A DNA stretch of 50,919 bases from Fragilaria crotonensis (taxonomy: Eukaryota; Bacillariophyta; Fragilariophyceae; Fragilariales; Fragilariaceae), in contig JAKSYS010000460.1 in the NCBI GenBank assembly GCA_022925895.1, forward strand, positions 1-50,919, in the 5' to 3' direction. Position 1 is the first letter of the stretch. The number at the start of each line of letters is the position of its first letter. Positions 18,301 through 28,263 of this stretch are shown piece by piece. The notes under the pieces are model-generated. The model was not told the origin of the DNA and did no database searches. It saw nothing but the letters and a program-made list of their open reading frames with translations. The position numbers and the translations under genes are program-made.

Positions 18301-21105
18301 ACTAGTGTCTACCCTCCCAACGGCATTATTTAAGGCCAAATGACCTTATATAAGGCCGTTTTTGCCAACCTCCATTATGCTTTGCCAATTCTGTAGCAAG
18401 GTCCGTTGAGCTCCAGGTTTGGCATGTCTCTTCGTAACACTTGCAGCAAGGTTGGGGTAAAGGGGTTTTGGCTGGATATCCTTCCTTGAAGAGTAATTAG
18501 AAATCTTCGGCGGCTAAATTTTTTTGCTAAGGAATTTTGATCGTATTTGTCGACGGTCGCCCCCTGAACTTTGAAGGATCACACCTCCTTCAGATCAAAG
18601 CGAATTGAGCTCTAAATGCCAAGAGTCGATCCTCGTTTCGTGATTGGAGCAAGGGTGCAGGCGAAAGCTCACCATGTGACATCACTGTCTGAGTGTCACC
18701 GAAGATACGGAGCCAACGCCAAAACGAAGCACGTTATCGGGACTGTGACTTCAGTAAATTCAGTCCCCTCGACCAACAACAAGCGTGCTGTCACTCTCAT
18801 CACCGCAGCTTACGAGCTTGGTGGTGGTACTATCAAGGAGTTGTGCTTGAATTCGCGATCAATCAAGTTGGCAGAAGAGGGATCGACGACAAACCCAAGT
18901 AATGAACCCGTGACTGGACTCGAATGGAAACGACGCTCCCATCGACGACGCAATTGGAGCTCATGTCGCAAGAGTGAGCAATGAAGAGATGGCTGCAGCT
19001 CTCGAGAGCTCAGATGAGGAGGTCGAGGACGAGGTAAGAGCTGCTGAGACGACAAGAATTGCAGCTGCTGCAGCAGCTTTGTTGCATTGCCAGGAGGGCC
19101 ACCGCAAGGACCAGCAGGACCCTCCCTTTGTTGCAACTGTTCACGATGTACACTGGCGTGCGTCAGCCGCCACTGAACCACCATTGAATGGTGCTGTTCC
19201 TCCTCGTCAATGGAGTGTCAGGACTGCTGTGGGAGATGTCTTGGTTCCAGGAGCAGGAACAAACGTAGCCGCCGTGTCTGAGATGTCAGGGCTGGATTTT
19301 TTCTTCTCATGTTCCCTCCAAAGCAACTCAGGGCCATGGTCGAATTGACTAACACCGAATTGATTAAGTTGGAGCTGCAAACCACAAACACCTCTGAAAT
19401 ACTCAAATTCTTTGGCCTCTTGATCTTGATAACGACGTACGAGTTTACGTCCAGGGCAAGCTTGTGGGCGACGACGGCACAAATGAAGTATAGACCAGCA
19501 CCTCACTTTGGTCGCACAGGAATGTCAAGAAAACGATTCGACGACTTGTTTCGGGCAGTAAGGTGGAGTAAACAACCTGCTGAACGTGAACAGCAGGACG
19601 AATGTTCAGAGGTACACAGGTGGAAGTTGGTGGATGACTTCGTCGATGCATTCAATGAACATCGAGCAAATTTCTTTGTTCCGTCGGATCACATTTGTGT
19701 TGACGAGTCCATGAGCCGTTGGTACGGCCAGGGAGGCCATTGGATCAACCATGGCCTCCCACAATACGTTGCAATCGATCGCAAGCCTGAGAATGGCTGC
19801 GAAATCCAGAACTCTGCTTGTGGTCGGAGCGGTGTGATGCTTCGTCTAAAGTTGGTGAAGGGTGCTGACCTCGTTGGTGAGGAGGACGAAAATCAAGGGA
19901 ACCAGGAGGTCGGTCTGTTGCATGGTACTCAAGTCTTGAAACACGTTGTCTCACCCTGGTTTGGAACCAATCGAATTGTTTGTGCAGACTCCTACTTTGC
20001 TTCGGTCGGCGCAGCGAAGGAGCTTTATCGAAACGGACTTCGATTCATTGGCGTCGTCAAGACGGCCACGAAAGGATTTCCAAAATCCTATCTCACGAAC
20101 GTTGAACTCCATGAACGCGGCGACTTCCATGCCGTAGCTTCCGACAAGACTGACGCTATGGATCCTGATATGGCTGCCTTTGTGTGGATGGATCGTGAGC
20201 GCCGGTATTTCATTGCAACGGCAGGCAGTCTTGCGGAGGAACACCATATACTCGTTGTCGCTGGCGGCAAGTGAACCGTGCTCCAAACGCAGCTCCAGAG
20301 AGGTAATCATGACAATCAAGCAACCTCAAATTGCAGAAGTCTACTATGATACTTGTGGGGCTATTGACCGTCACAATCGATACCGACAGGACGACCTTCG
20401 AATGGAAAAGAAGGTCGAGACAAAGGATTGGTCGGTAAGAGTCAATCTATCTATTTTTTCCATGATTGTTGTCGATACATGGCTTGTTTTCAATGCATTC
20501 AAGAATGCCCCAGACCTTCTTGCGGGCAAAAAAGCGATTCTGCAGAAGGACTTCTATGCAATGCTTGCAGAGGAGTTGATTGACAATACCTACGGCAGCA
20601 GCATCAGCAGTGCACGGCGACCGAGGTCGTCACCGACCAACTATCAAGATGCGTGCATGAGGGCGCTGGAAAATGGATCTGCACGCGCTGGTGTCCTCAC
20701 TCATTTAACTCCAGTCAAGAGGCTTAAGACTTCTGGAGGTAAAGCAACGAATCATCGGTACCAAGGGCGATGCAGAGAGTGTCAGAAGAAGTCAACTTGG
20801 CAATGCAGCGACTGCGGCGACAGTGGAAAAACGGTGTTTCTTTGCTCAACAATATATGGCAAACGGTGCTTTTTGGACCACATTGCTCGCAACCATGCAC
20901 ACATAGATGAAGAATAAAGCATCGTATCAATGTTTCAATCAACTTTTATTAGTGTCAACATTGCCGTATTGACCGTCATGGTCAAACCCCTTTTTGAGTG
21001 GAGTACAGTATCTTTTCCACGAATGCTGGCAAAAAATGGATGACCTTATTTAAGGCACTCGATGGCATTACTTAAGGCCAAGGGCTTGGGAGGCTAGACA
21101 CTAGT
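18301..21105 (+). mobile_element. piggyBac-like DNA transposon, about 2.8 kb
   Basis: The ends carry a 20-bp inverted repeat with one mismatch, ACTAGTGTCTA(C/G)CCTCCCAA (18301-18320 and, inverted, 21086-21105). Because ACTAGT is itself a palindrome, the outermost CTAG or ACTAGT may be the target duplication instead of the canonical TTAA. Subterminal words GGCATTAyTTAAGGCC and TGACCTTATwTAAGGC occur at both ends (18323-18355 and 21041-21079). Inside is one transposase on the plus strand. The Helitron lies immediately to the right. Confidence 0.8.
18616..20917 (+). pseudogene. piggyBac-family (DDE_Tnp_1_7) transposase, frame-broken
   Basis: About 760 codons in four successive pieces: 18616 to about 18930, about 18930 to 19300, 19309-20274 and about 20280-20917, alternating between two frames. 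The third and fourth pieces hold the catalytic core: VDESM (about 19698), CADSYFAS (about 19984) and CGAIDRHNRYR (about 20360), which supply the conserved aspartates of piggyBac transposases. The C-terminus has a cysteine-rich finger (RCRECQ, WQCSDCG, FLC, then H-x(3)-H-like DHIARNHAH), as in family members that bind their own ends. The N-terminal piece is acidic after a small beta-rich domain. The three frame changes could be decay or assembly indels; one lies at a T6 run (19298-19303). There is no in-frame nonsense inside the core pieces. Confidence 0.8.
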
Positions 21106-21110
21106 GGGTG

Positions 21111-21206
21111 CCTCCCAATTGGTCGGACTTTTGGAATACGTGTACGGTAAAAACGAAAAAACCCACGCCTCCCAATCGGTCGGACTTTTGGAATACATGT
21201 ACGGTA
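21111..21206. repeat. 39-bp near-identical direct repeats at the piggyBac/Helitron junction
   Basis: 21111-21149 and 21168-21206 match except at two positions; both begin CCTCCCAAT and end TGTACGGTA. The first copy also forms a perfect 9-bp inverted pair, TTGGGAGGC (21086-21094) with GCCTCCCAA (21110-21118), with the piggyBac right end. Confidence 0.8.
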
Positions 21207-21344
21207 TGGGTTGTGCACGGTTGTGTGTAGTGGCAAGCGTGCTGCAAATGATGTGTTTTACAACACAATTAGATGAGGAAAAAAGTGACAAATTCATAGA
21301 AATTTGCTAATTTAGATTGCCAAAATACACAGTATTGAAGTTGT

Positions 21345-24300
21345 TTACAAATCCTGTTGATGATACTGAGGGCACAGTTTTGATATCAGGACCTCCTTAT
21401 AAACAATGTTGTGCAGAAGATGACCATCAGTAAATATGAAAAGATCATGTGGGTTACGAACTCTTGAGAGAGCAACGTAAAGCTGGCCATGTGCAAATAC
21501 ACCTTGTGGCAAGAAAATGCCAACTCTTCGCAATGTTTGACCTTGACTCTTGTTGATCGTCATTGCATATGCTGGTTGAACTGGAAACTGACGCCGCTTG
21601 AAGACAAATGGCAGCTCATCTTGAGGTGATAGGAGAGCAATCCGTGGTATGTCCACAATTTCTGCAGTGGTAGGAATCAAACACTGGAGGACAGACTGTG
21701 AGATACGGCGAACAATGAGACGGGTGCCATTGCTGAGTGTGCTTGATAGGTTTCGAGCAGCATGACCAACATGCCTTTTTCAGAGTGAGGCAATGTGGTG
21801 GAAGGCCAGATAGCTCCAAAGAGTTCAGGAATTCAGGAGGATAGAGGGTATGTGCAGGATCATTAGGTTCCTCAGATATGATGTTGTCAATACTGAGAAA
21901 CACATGTTCATCATGAGGTAGCCTTGAGGTTACCATATCATTGATTCTTTGAACATCTTTGTTTTTAGGACATAGAATAGCACGCTCAGACCAATAGGCT
22001 GGTTCATTGGAAGAAAAATCATCAAACACATGCTCAACCAGTTCGCTTGTATCCTGAGGCTGGAATATATAAGATGGTAGATTTATTGGGGAAGGCTCCA
22101 TATCCTCGCCGATCCTCAACAGGAAAGATGCAAAATGGGAAAGTACTTCTTGGAACTCTGGGTTAGCATTTGTGTTCTGTAAGTCCATTCGCAATCGCAT
22201 ATTTTCAGAGAGTTGCATTACATTCACAGATGATGTTTGCCAGACTTTGGATTGTAGGACAGTTGAATGCACAGTGGTAGCTCTTCCAGCATGGCGTAGT
22301 ATGGGAAGCACTTGACGAAAGTCACCACCCATGACGACAACCAAGCCACCAAATGGAGCATCATTACGCTCAAGTAAATCACAAAGAGACTGTGAAAGAA
22401 CATCAAGACCAACACCCTTAAGCATTGTGATCTCATCAATGATCAAAATCTTTGCAACCTTCATAACTTCTGCCTTCTCTTTGATAGGTTGCACATGGAT
22501 GTTTCATATAATTGAATTGAAGCCCGGATATATAGTGCAGAGTACGGCCCAAAGGGGCAAAGTTTGAGGCAGCAATGCCTGATATGGCCGTTGCAAGGGC
22601 AACCTTCCTTCACTGCGCACCTTGGCAAGGATCATCCTGAACAACTCCGTCTTACCTGAGCCTGCAGGTCCATCAACAAAATAAACATTTTTCTGATTTT
22701 CAGTACCAGCATTGTTGTTCACAGAAGCAAGTACAGCATCAAAAATAGCACGCTGTTCAAGATTCAGGAGAGGGAGGCGATCCAGCTGCTGTTGAATATC
22801 AGTGTTGGATGATGACAGCTGCAATTCTAACAAATGGTTGACTGAATTGTTGTCCATGGCACTCCCATGCTCCTCAACCAGAAGTGTGCGGAGGGATGGT
22901 ATCCATTCGAATACAGAACGGCTGTGCATTATCCCCAGAAGGGCATCAAGTTTACGCACAAGGAGGTCCTGCAGGTGTTGTTCACTAAGGCTGGGTTGAC
23001 GGTGTGCATAGTCTTCTGACAGGGCAGCCCAGTGAGAGTCATAGAGTGACCTTGGGTCAGAGACATCACAGTTGAAGAGGATGATTGCAAAAAGTCTTCT
23101 GAGCCTTGCTGGGGAGAGTGTCTGTGTGGCTTCCTGCATGGCTCGATGCCACTCAGTATCATCATCTAGAAGACCCAATGTACGACAGGCATCTTGAAAT
23201 GTTGGACAAAGTACATCATCAACGGTTCAGAGCTTCAAAGCTTGTTGCACCTTTCACTACAGTCAACATCCTTCGCAGGAAGTATCTCTCACCAGAAGAA
23301 GGGGAAGCACTGTAGAGGCGAGACACAGTGGGGAATGTCTGCCGGTGATTGGAGCGTCACCCAGCACTTCTCGACACCAGCACTTTTCCATGTGTAGTGT
23401 TGTGGGATGTCATGATAAAGGAACTGGCGAGCATACTGATCATGCCGATTGAGGTCCAACCAGGCAGTCAATTGTGTACAGGGTGGTCCTCTTGCAAGCA
23501 CTTGAGCAACATTTTCATTTTCCTCAAAAACCACTGATTGCTGATTGGGAAGATGGAACATTAGGCGCATCACATTGGGCTTCTCTGAATGTAGACGAAG
23601 GCTGAAGAGGCGCCAGCATGCCTCTGATGCAGAGACATAACGTCCATCAAGATAGAGCTTGATCTCATCAACATCTTCCCCATCTGACTGCAGCACGGTC
23701 GTGTCCCTTGTATACATACTTGTAGAGGTACTTGACGGCCTGCACTGAATTGCACACCTCAACATTGATATGACAATCATACTTCTTGGTAAGATGGCAA
23801 TTATATGGCACAACCCAGCGGTTGTCCAACTCAGCTCCTCGAACAGTTACAGTCCTTCCATCATCACGTCGATGATATTGAGGGAATCCATCATCATTGA
23901 GTGTTGTCTCATCTTGAAAGGGCCGGGGATACTTGTCCTTGCATTCACCTGCTGGCTTTGTAGAACTATTACAACACTTCAAATTTTTCCATCGATTGGG
24001 GGAAACTTTGGTGCCACAGGGCCCATGCAACATACACCTCTTCACAGTTGCAAAAGTTCAGGATCTATCAATGCATCTGGGATCTCAGCTGAAACAATAT
24101 GGTCAATGTCAGATTCTGTGCGCGGTTTGTCATTCTCTGCCAAATGACCAGTACATGTGCATGTGGCAATCCTCGCTTCTGAAATTCGATGGTGTAGATA
24201 GCAGCCACAACCCTTCCAAGCACTTGCCGCTTCTGGAGGTCAAACATCATCTCTGTAAATTTGAGATGGAACACTCGTGCCACCAAATCTGGTCTGTCAT

Positions 24301-26365
24301 TTACAGTTTGGCCAGGAAGAAGGTTTTCAACAACTTCTGGCCACTGCGGATTGGTTGTCATTGTAATAAAGAGGTCTGGCTTGCCCATTCGCGCACAATT
24401 GCCAATGCATCCTGGCAAAGCTGGTGCATGTTTCTTGCACTTCCAATGTGAGATGAAGGCAGAATGATTCGTCGCCCCAGCTGTCGAGTGTTTGTCACAT
24501 CCTCACCAGCAACAGCATCTGCAATGCCTTGATAAAGTTCAGCACGCAATCTTGGTTGATTAAGACGGATGAAATTAAGACGGCCTTGTTCCACTTGGGC
24601 ATAGCAGTCCACAATGTATTGGTGAAACAGCTTCCTGCAAAGTGAAGGTGATTGGAGAACTGAGCAGCAGGTCGCATAAAAGCCGAAATGCAGCATGCAT
24701 GAGGCAAGTTAATCTTGTCAAATGTGGAGTCGTAGCATTTGGACCAGTTTGCATCATGCCAGGATGCCAGCCTCTTGGGAGCCTGTTGGAAAAAGGAGTA
24801 CATATGCCAGTGGAGAATAGTCGGGATGGAGCTCTGAGATTGACTGAATTGCTCCAGCACGAAGCAATACTCGAATATCACGGTTACCTGAACCTTCGTC
24901 AGGAAGAATCACAGCTACCTCACTGGAACTTGGTGCATTGTACCGTCTGTTGTCCAATTCAGGTTGATCCAGGATATGCATTGCAACATTGTGGCCAGGC
25001 AATTCAACATCATGATTACCATCAGTATTACTGGCCAAGGTTTCTCATCAAGAGCTTGCTTGAATAATCCATACAGCCGGTTTTGATTCTGAATCATTTG
25101 CTGCAATAAAACCAAAGTATTCCTGTCCAAGGTATTCAAATGATGTAAACGATTGTCCACCTCATGGTTAGTGTCATAGAAATAGAGTTGTGCAAAAGCA
25201 GGATGCTGTCCAGGTTCTGGGAGCAATGATCCTAACCGGTGGTACATTGAGCCATGAATGCGAAAAGTATAAATTCCACAACTCCTATCAATCAAAGCAT
25301 CATCCACATTAGCGCCTATTGAGGCAAAACTCAAGGCAGAGTTGTAGGCACGGATGTGTGGCATGAACAATTCATGTGCATGAAAAAGATCCATCAACAC
25401 ATTTGGTGTGGGATCGAGAGGGAGGAGAGATACCTTGCCCTTGGCACAGCAAGATGAAAAGTAGCCCCTTTCAGACCTTGATTCATTTGGAAAATGCAGT
25501 GCAGAGCAGCCCTGACATTCAACTGTGCATGGGCCAAGGACATGACGTGCTGGAGCAGGAGCAGATGAATAGGCTGCGCCATTGGTGCGTTGGCAACTTT
25601 GGCGTGTTTGTCTCATGTGCTCTTGGTGCTGAGTGGTGATGGCAGCCATCTGTGTGGCAGCAACAGGGTCACCTTCTTGAGATCTCTGGAGGCGCTCCAG
25701 ACGTGTTTGTCTCATGTGCTCTTGGTTCCTAGTGGTGATGGCAGCCATCTGTGTGGCAGCTACAGGGTCACCTTCTTGAGATCTCTGGAGGCGCTCCAGA
25801 CGTGTTTGTCTCATGTGCTCTTGGTGCTGAGTGGTGATGGCAGCCATCTGTGTGGCAGCAACAGGGTCACCTTCTTGAGATCTCTGGAGGCGCTCCAGAC
25901 GTGTTTGTCTCATCTGCTCTTGGTGCTGAGTGGTGATGGCAGCCATCTGTGTGGCAGCAACAGGGTCACCTTCTTGAGATCTCTGGAGGCGCTCCAGACG
26001 TGTTTGTCTCATGTTCTCTTGGTGCTGAGTGGTGATGGCAGCCATCTGTGTGACAGCAACAGGGTCACCTTCTTGAGATCTCTGGAGGCGCTCCAGACGT
26101 GTTTGTCTCTTCTGCTCACGGTTCCTGGTGGTGATGGTGGCCATCTGTGTGACAGCAACAGGGTCACCTTCTTGAGATCTCTGGAGGTGCTCCAGACGTG
26201 TTTGTCTCTTCTGCTCACGGTTCCTGGTGGTGATGGCGGCCATCTGTGTGGCAGCTACAGGGTCACCACCTTCTTCTTGGGACAGGTTGCGAAGTTTGGC
26301 ACGCTTTTCCTTGCTGCAATGGCAGCTGGCTTTGTTGATAGTGAATGTTTACTTGGGTGTGACAT
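21345..26365 (-). pseudogene. Helitron RepHel protein (HUH replicase + Pif1-type helicase), broken frames
   Basis: Start ATG at 26365 (MSHPSKHS...), total about 1,670 codons. Order: basic N-terminus; tandem 33-residue repeats (26243-25602); a Cys-containing segment; the Helitron-like N domain (SELHPDYSPLAYVLLFPTG, FHQYIVDCYAQVEQGRLNFI, GRRIILPSS); the Rep domain with PDLFITMTTNPQWPEV and the HUH motif RGLPHAHVLV (about 24163-24155); then a Pif1-type helicase with Walker A GPAGSGKTE (about 22671-22645), Walker B ILIIDE (about 22445), GGDFRQVLPI and the C-terminal AYAMTINKSQGQT. Integrity: frame changes near 26310, 25030, 24760-24700, 24400, 24050, 23800 and 21680, and an in-frame TGA at 22506-22504 between Walker A and B. 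This copy is probably inactive as assembled. Confidence 0.85.
25602..26243 (-). repeat. 99-bp tandem repeat array encoding 33-residue units
   Basis: Six full units (26243-25650) and a partial seventh. Each encodes MAAITTxxxExxRQTRLERL followed by QRSQEGDPVAATQ with few changes; variation concentrates in the RNREQK/QHQENM segment. Unit length is exactly 99 bp, so the frame is kept. The units are Gln/Arg-rich and helical by composition. High nucleotide identity points to recent expansion. Confidence 0.9.
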
Positions 26366-26891
26366 AATGGTTATATGCTGATTGGAAAGAATTGGAAGCA
26401 AGGAATTATGTGAGCGGTACAATTACTGTAGGTGTATGAGGTACTGAGTCTACAGTACAGCGTACAGTACCATACTGTACAGTACTCGGAGTACATCTTA
26501 TAGTGAGTGAGTGTATGAGGTACTGGAGTACAATGTAGAGTCGTAACAGGGACTACAGTACAGCCAGCGTACAGTACTGTGCAATGACCACCAATAATAC
26601 AACTTCACGACGCAACCCGCCGTTAATTAAGCGTTATTTTTCAAAAAACCAAAACACCCACCGTTAATAAAACGTTATTTGAGTAAGGGATGGCTTTTGT
26701 ATTCAAAAAATTTGCGTTCATGGGGGGGCCAAGCACCAATACTGGCGAAGCTTCTTGGTTACTGTTACTTTCAGTACTCAACCCTGGCGAAGCTCCGTAG
26801 TGAAAAAATTCAGACAGTATTCATTTGATCCAGTACCCCAGAGTGGTCATACTCCGTAACAGACGGACGCACGCACGCACACACGCACACA

Positions 26892-26913
26892 ATTAATTTA
26901 TAATATAGTAGGA
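26892..26913 (-). other. Helitron 5' terminus
   Basis: On the minus strand, TC at 26913-26912 starts TCCTACTATATTATAAATTA; the base before it is A (plus T at 26914). This fits the A|TC insertion rule and the TCTATACTATTATA-like Helitron 5' consensus. Confidence 0.65.
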
Positions 26914-28263
26914 TAAGTCACGAGTATTCGCATATAGAATTTCTTGGATTACAGTACTGTTCCGTACAACTCATATCACATGGTACAAGGTACAAGTACT
27001 GTAGTAGAGTGTCCGAGGTCCGAGTTTTACATGTACTGTCTACTTCAAGTACAGTCGTCTTGATACTGTGCATACTCCAGTATGCAACCTGCAACACTGC
27101 GACCTGCTTCTCGGTATGCAATACTTGCACTCCAAGAATTGAGAACTCGTACTAAAGTAGTGGTCACTTGTATTGTACTACTACTTAGTCGGAGCGAGTG
27201 ATTGGTATTTTTTCGCCACGTGTAATTACATAGGGGAGAGATGCATTCATAACGGTTTTGCACCAGGCAACGCTCTGCTGATACGGTTCACCCAGCACAC
27301 CAGTCCACAGTATTTGTTCAATGTAGTACTCCGGTACCTGTACCAGGTACTGTTGATCCAGTACTACCGGTAGTGTTATTGATGAATTTGGGATGTATCA
27401 AATAACGTATATAAAAAATTAGAGAAGGTATGATAGTATGCATATGTCATAGGTACAAGTACCGTACAATGGCACACGGGAACAAGTTGGTACTTGGGGT
27501 ACGTGGTAAAGTAGACGTGGAACAGCAGTTCTTCGGTAGAGAGCTTCCATCTGACCCGAACAATGCGTCACGTGCGTGGCTGGTGGGAACAGTTCAGAAT
27601 TGTGGTGAGTGAGCCAATCAGGTCGCACCGCAGCGACTGCTGTGAGCAGTGTTCAGTGAGTGGAAGGAACATAATTTTCAACTGTGTGATTCCTTGGAGA
27701 TCTGTCAGGAGGTTGTGTGGTATTGTACCAGGTACCGTATACTACTATTGAGTAGATATAAAAAGCGTCACATTTTCGGGATTCGTTGTGCTACCGCGCC
27801 GATGATCTCAACAAACCACAGGTAAGGCAAGCGCACATGTGAACGAAAGATCTAGCTTGTGCCACAACGGATGGAGTGGATGAGACACCGACGGAGACTA
27901 CAGTGGAAACGACAACCTCCGATCCAAGAAAAAGACGCGTCCACAAAAATGAGGTTGACTGTGATCGAGGACGTGTCAGCAATTACCGATATCGATACCG
28001 ATACCATTAACTCAGGCTCGTCGTTCACTAAATATCCAAACAGAGGGAATCGAATCGCGACATTAGCTTGTGCGATTTCTGTCCTCTTCCTTGTCAGCAT
28101 TGCCGTTCCGTCATCTATTTTTTCTATCAATATATTTTCTCATGAGGTATGTTTTCCTTGTTCTCTACCTACCAATTCTATGATTGGACACTTCGTCGCC
28201 GAATTCATTATTTCAATGCCATGATGTTGGTGTTACCTTTCGGTTCAAAGACTCGCTGTAAGC
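26914..28263. other. Intergenic gap, GTAC-rich
   Basis: GTAC words cluster at 26950-27060, 27325-27375 and 27450-27505. An open frame at 27868-28224 (+) contains one hydrophobic helix (IATLACAISVLFLVSIAV) but resembles no family and has no clear gene signals. The last part is the PreP promoter. Confidence 0.45.

Larger units (their letters stand above)
21345..26913 (-). mobile_element. Helitron rolling-circle transposon (autonomous type, damaged)
   Basis: The minus strand encodes a Rep-helicase protein from 26365 to 21345. At 26913 the minus strand begins TCCTACTATATTATAAA followed by a GTGTGCGTG tract, preceded by host A, which matches a Helitron 5' end (TC..., inserted between A and T). 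About 550 bp of GTAC-rich non-coding DNA lie between this end and the start codon. I could not find the 3' CTRR with its hairpin between the stop (21345) and the piggyBac end (21105), so the left limit given here is only the end of the coding region. Confidence 0.8.

Noticed and set aside
22504..22506. In-frame TGA in the Helitron helicase as a second selenocysteine codon
   Set aside because: No Cys is expected at this position in Pif1-type helicases and no SECIS was seen; surrounding frame breaks make simple decay the better reading.
25590..26381. 263-codon plus-strand ORF with Cys/His/Leu repeats
   Set aside because: It is the antisense shadow of the 99-bp repeat array in the Helitron replicase; repeats on the real coding strand make the other strand open too.
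27868..28224. Open frame with one hydrophobic helix upstream of PreP
   Set aside because: No family resemblance or clear gene signals, and PreP has a good start at 28264. A 5' exon cannot be excluded without RNA data.
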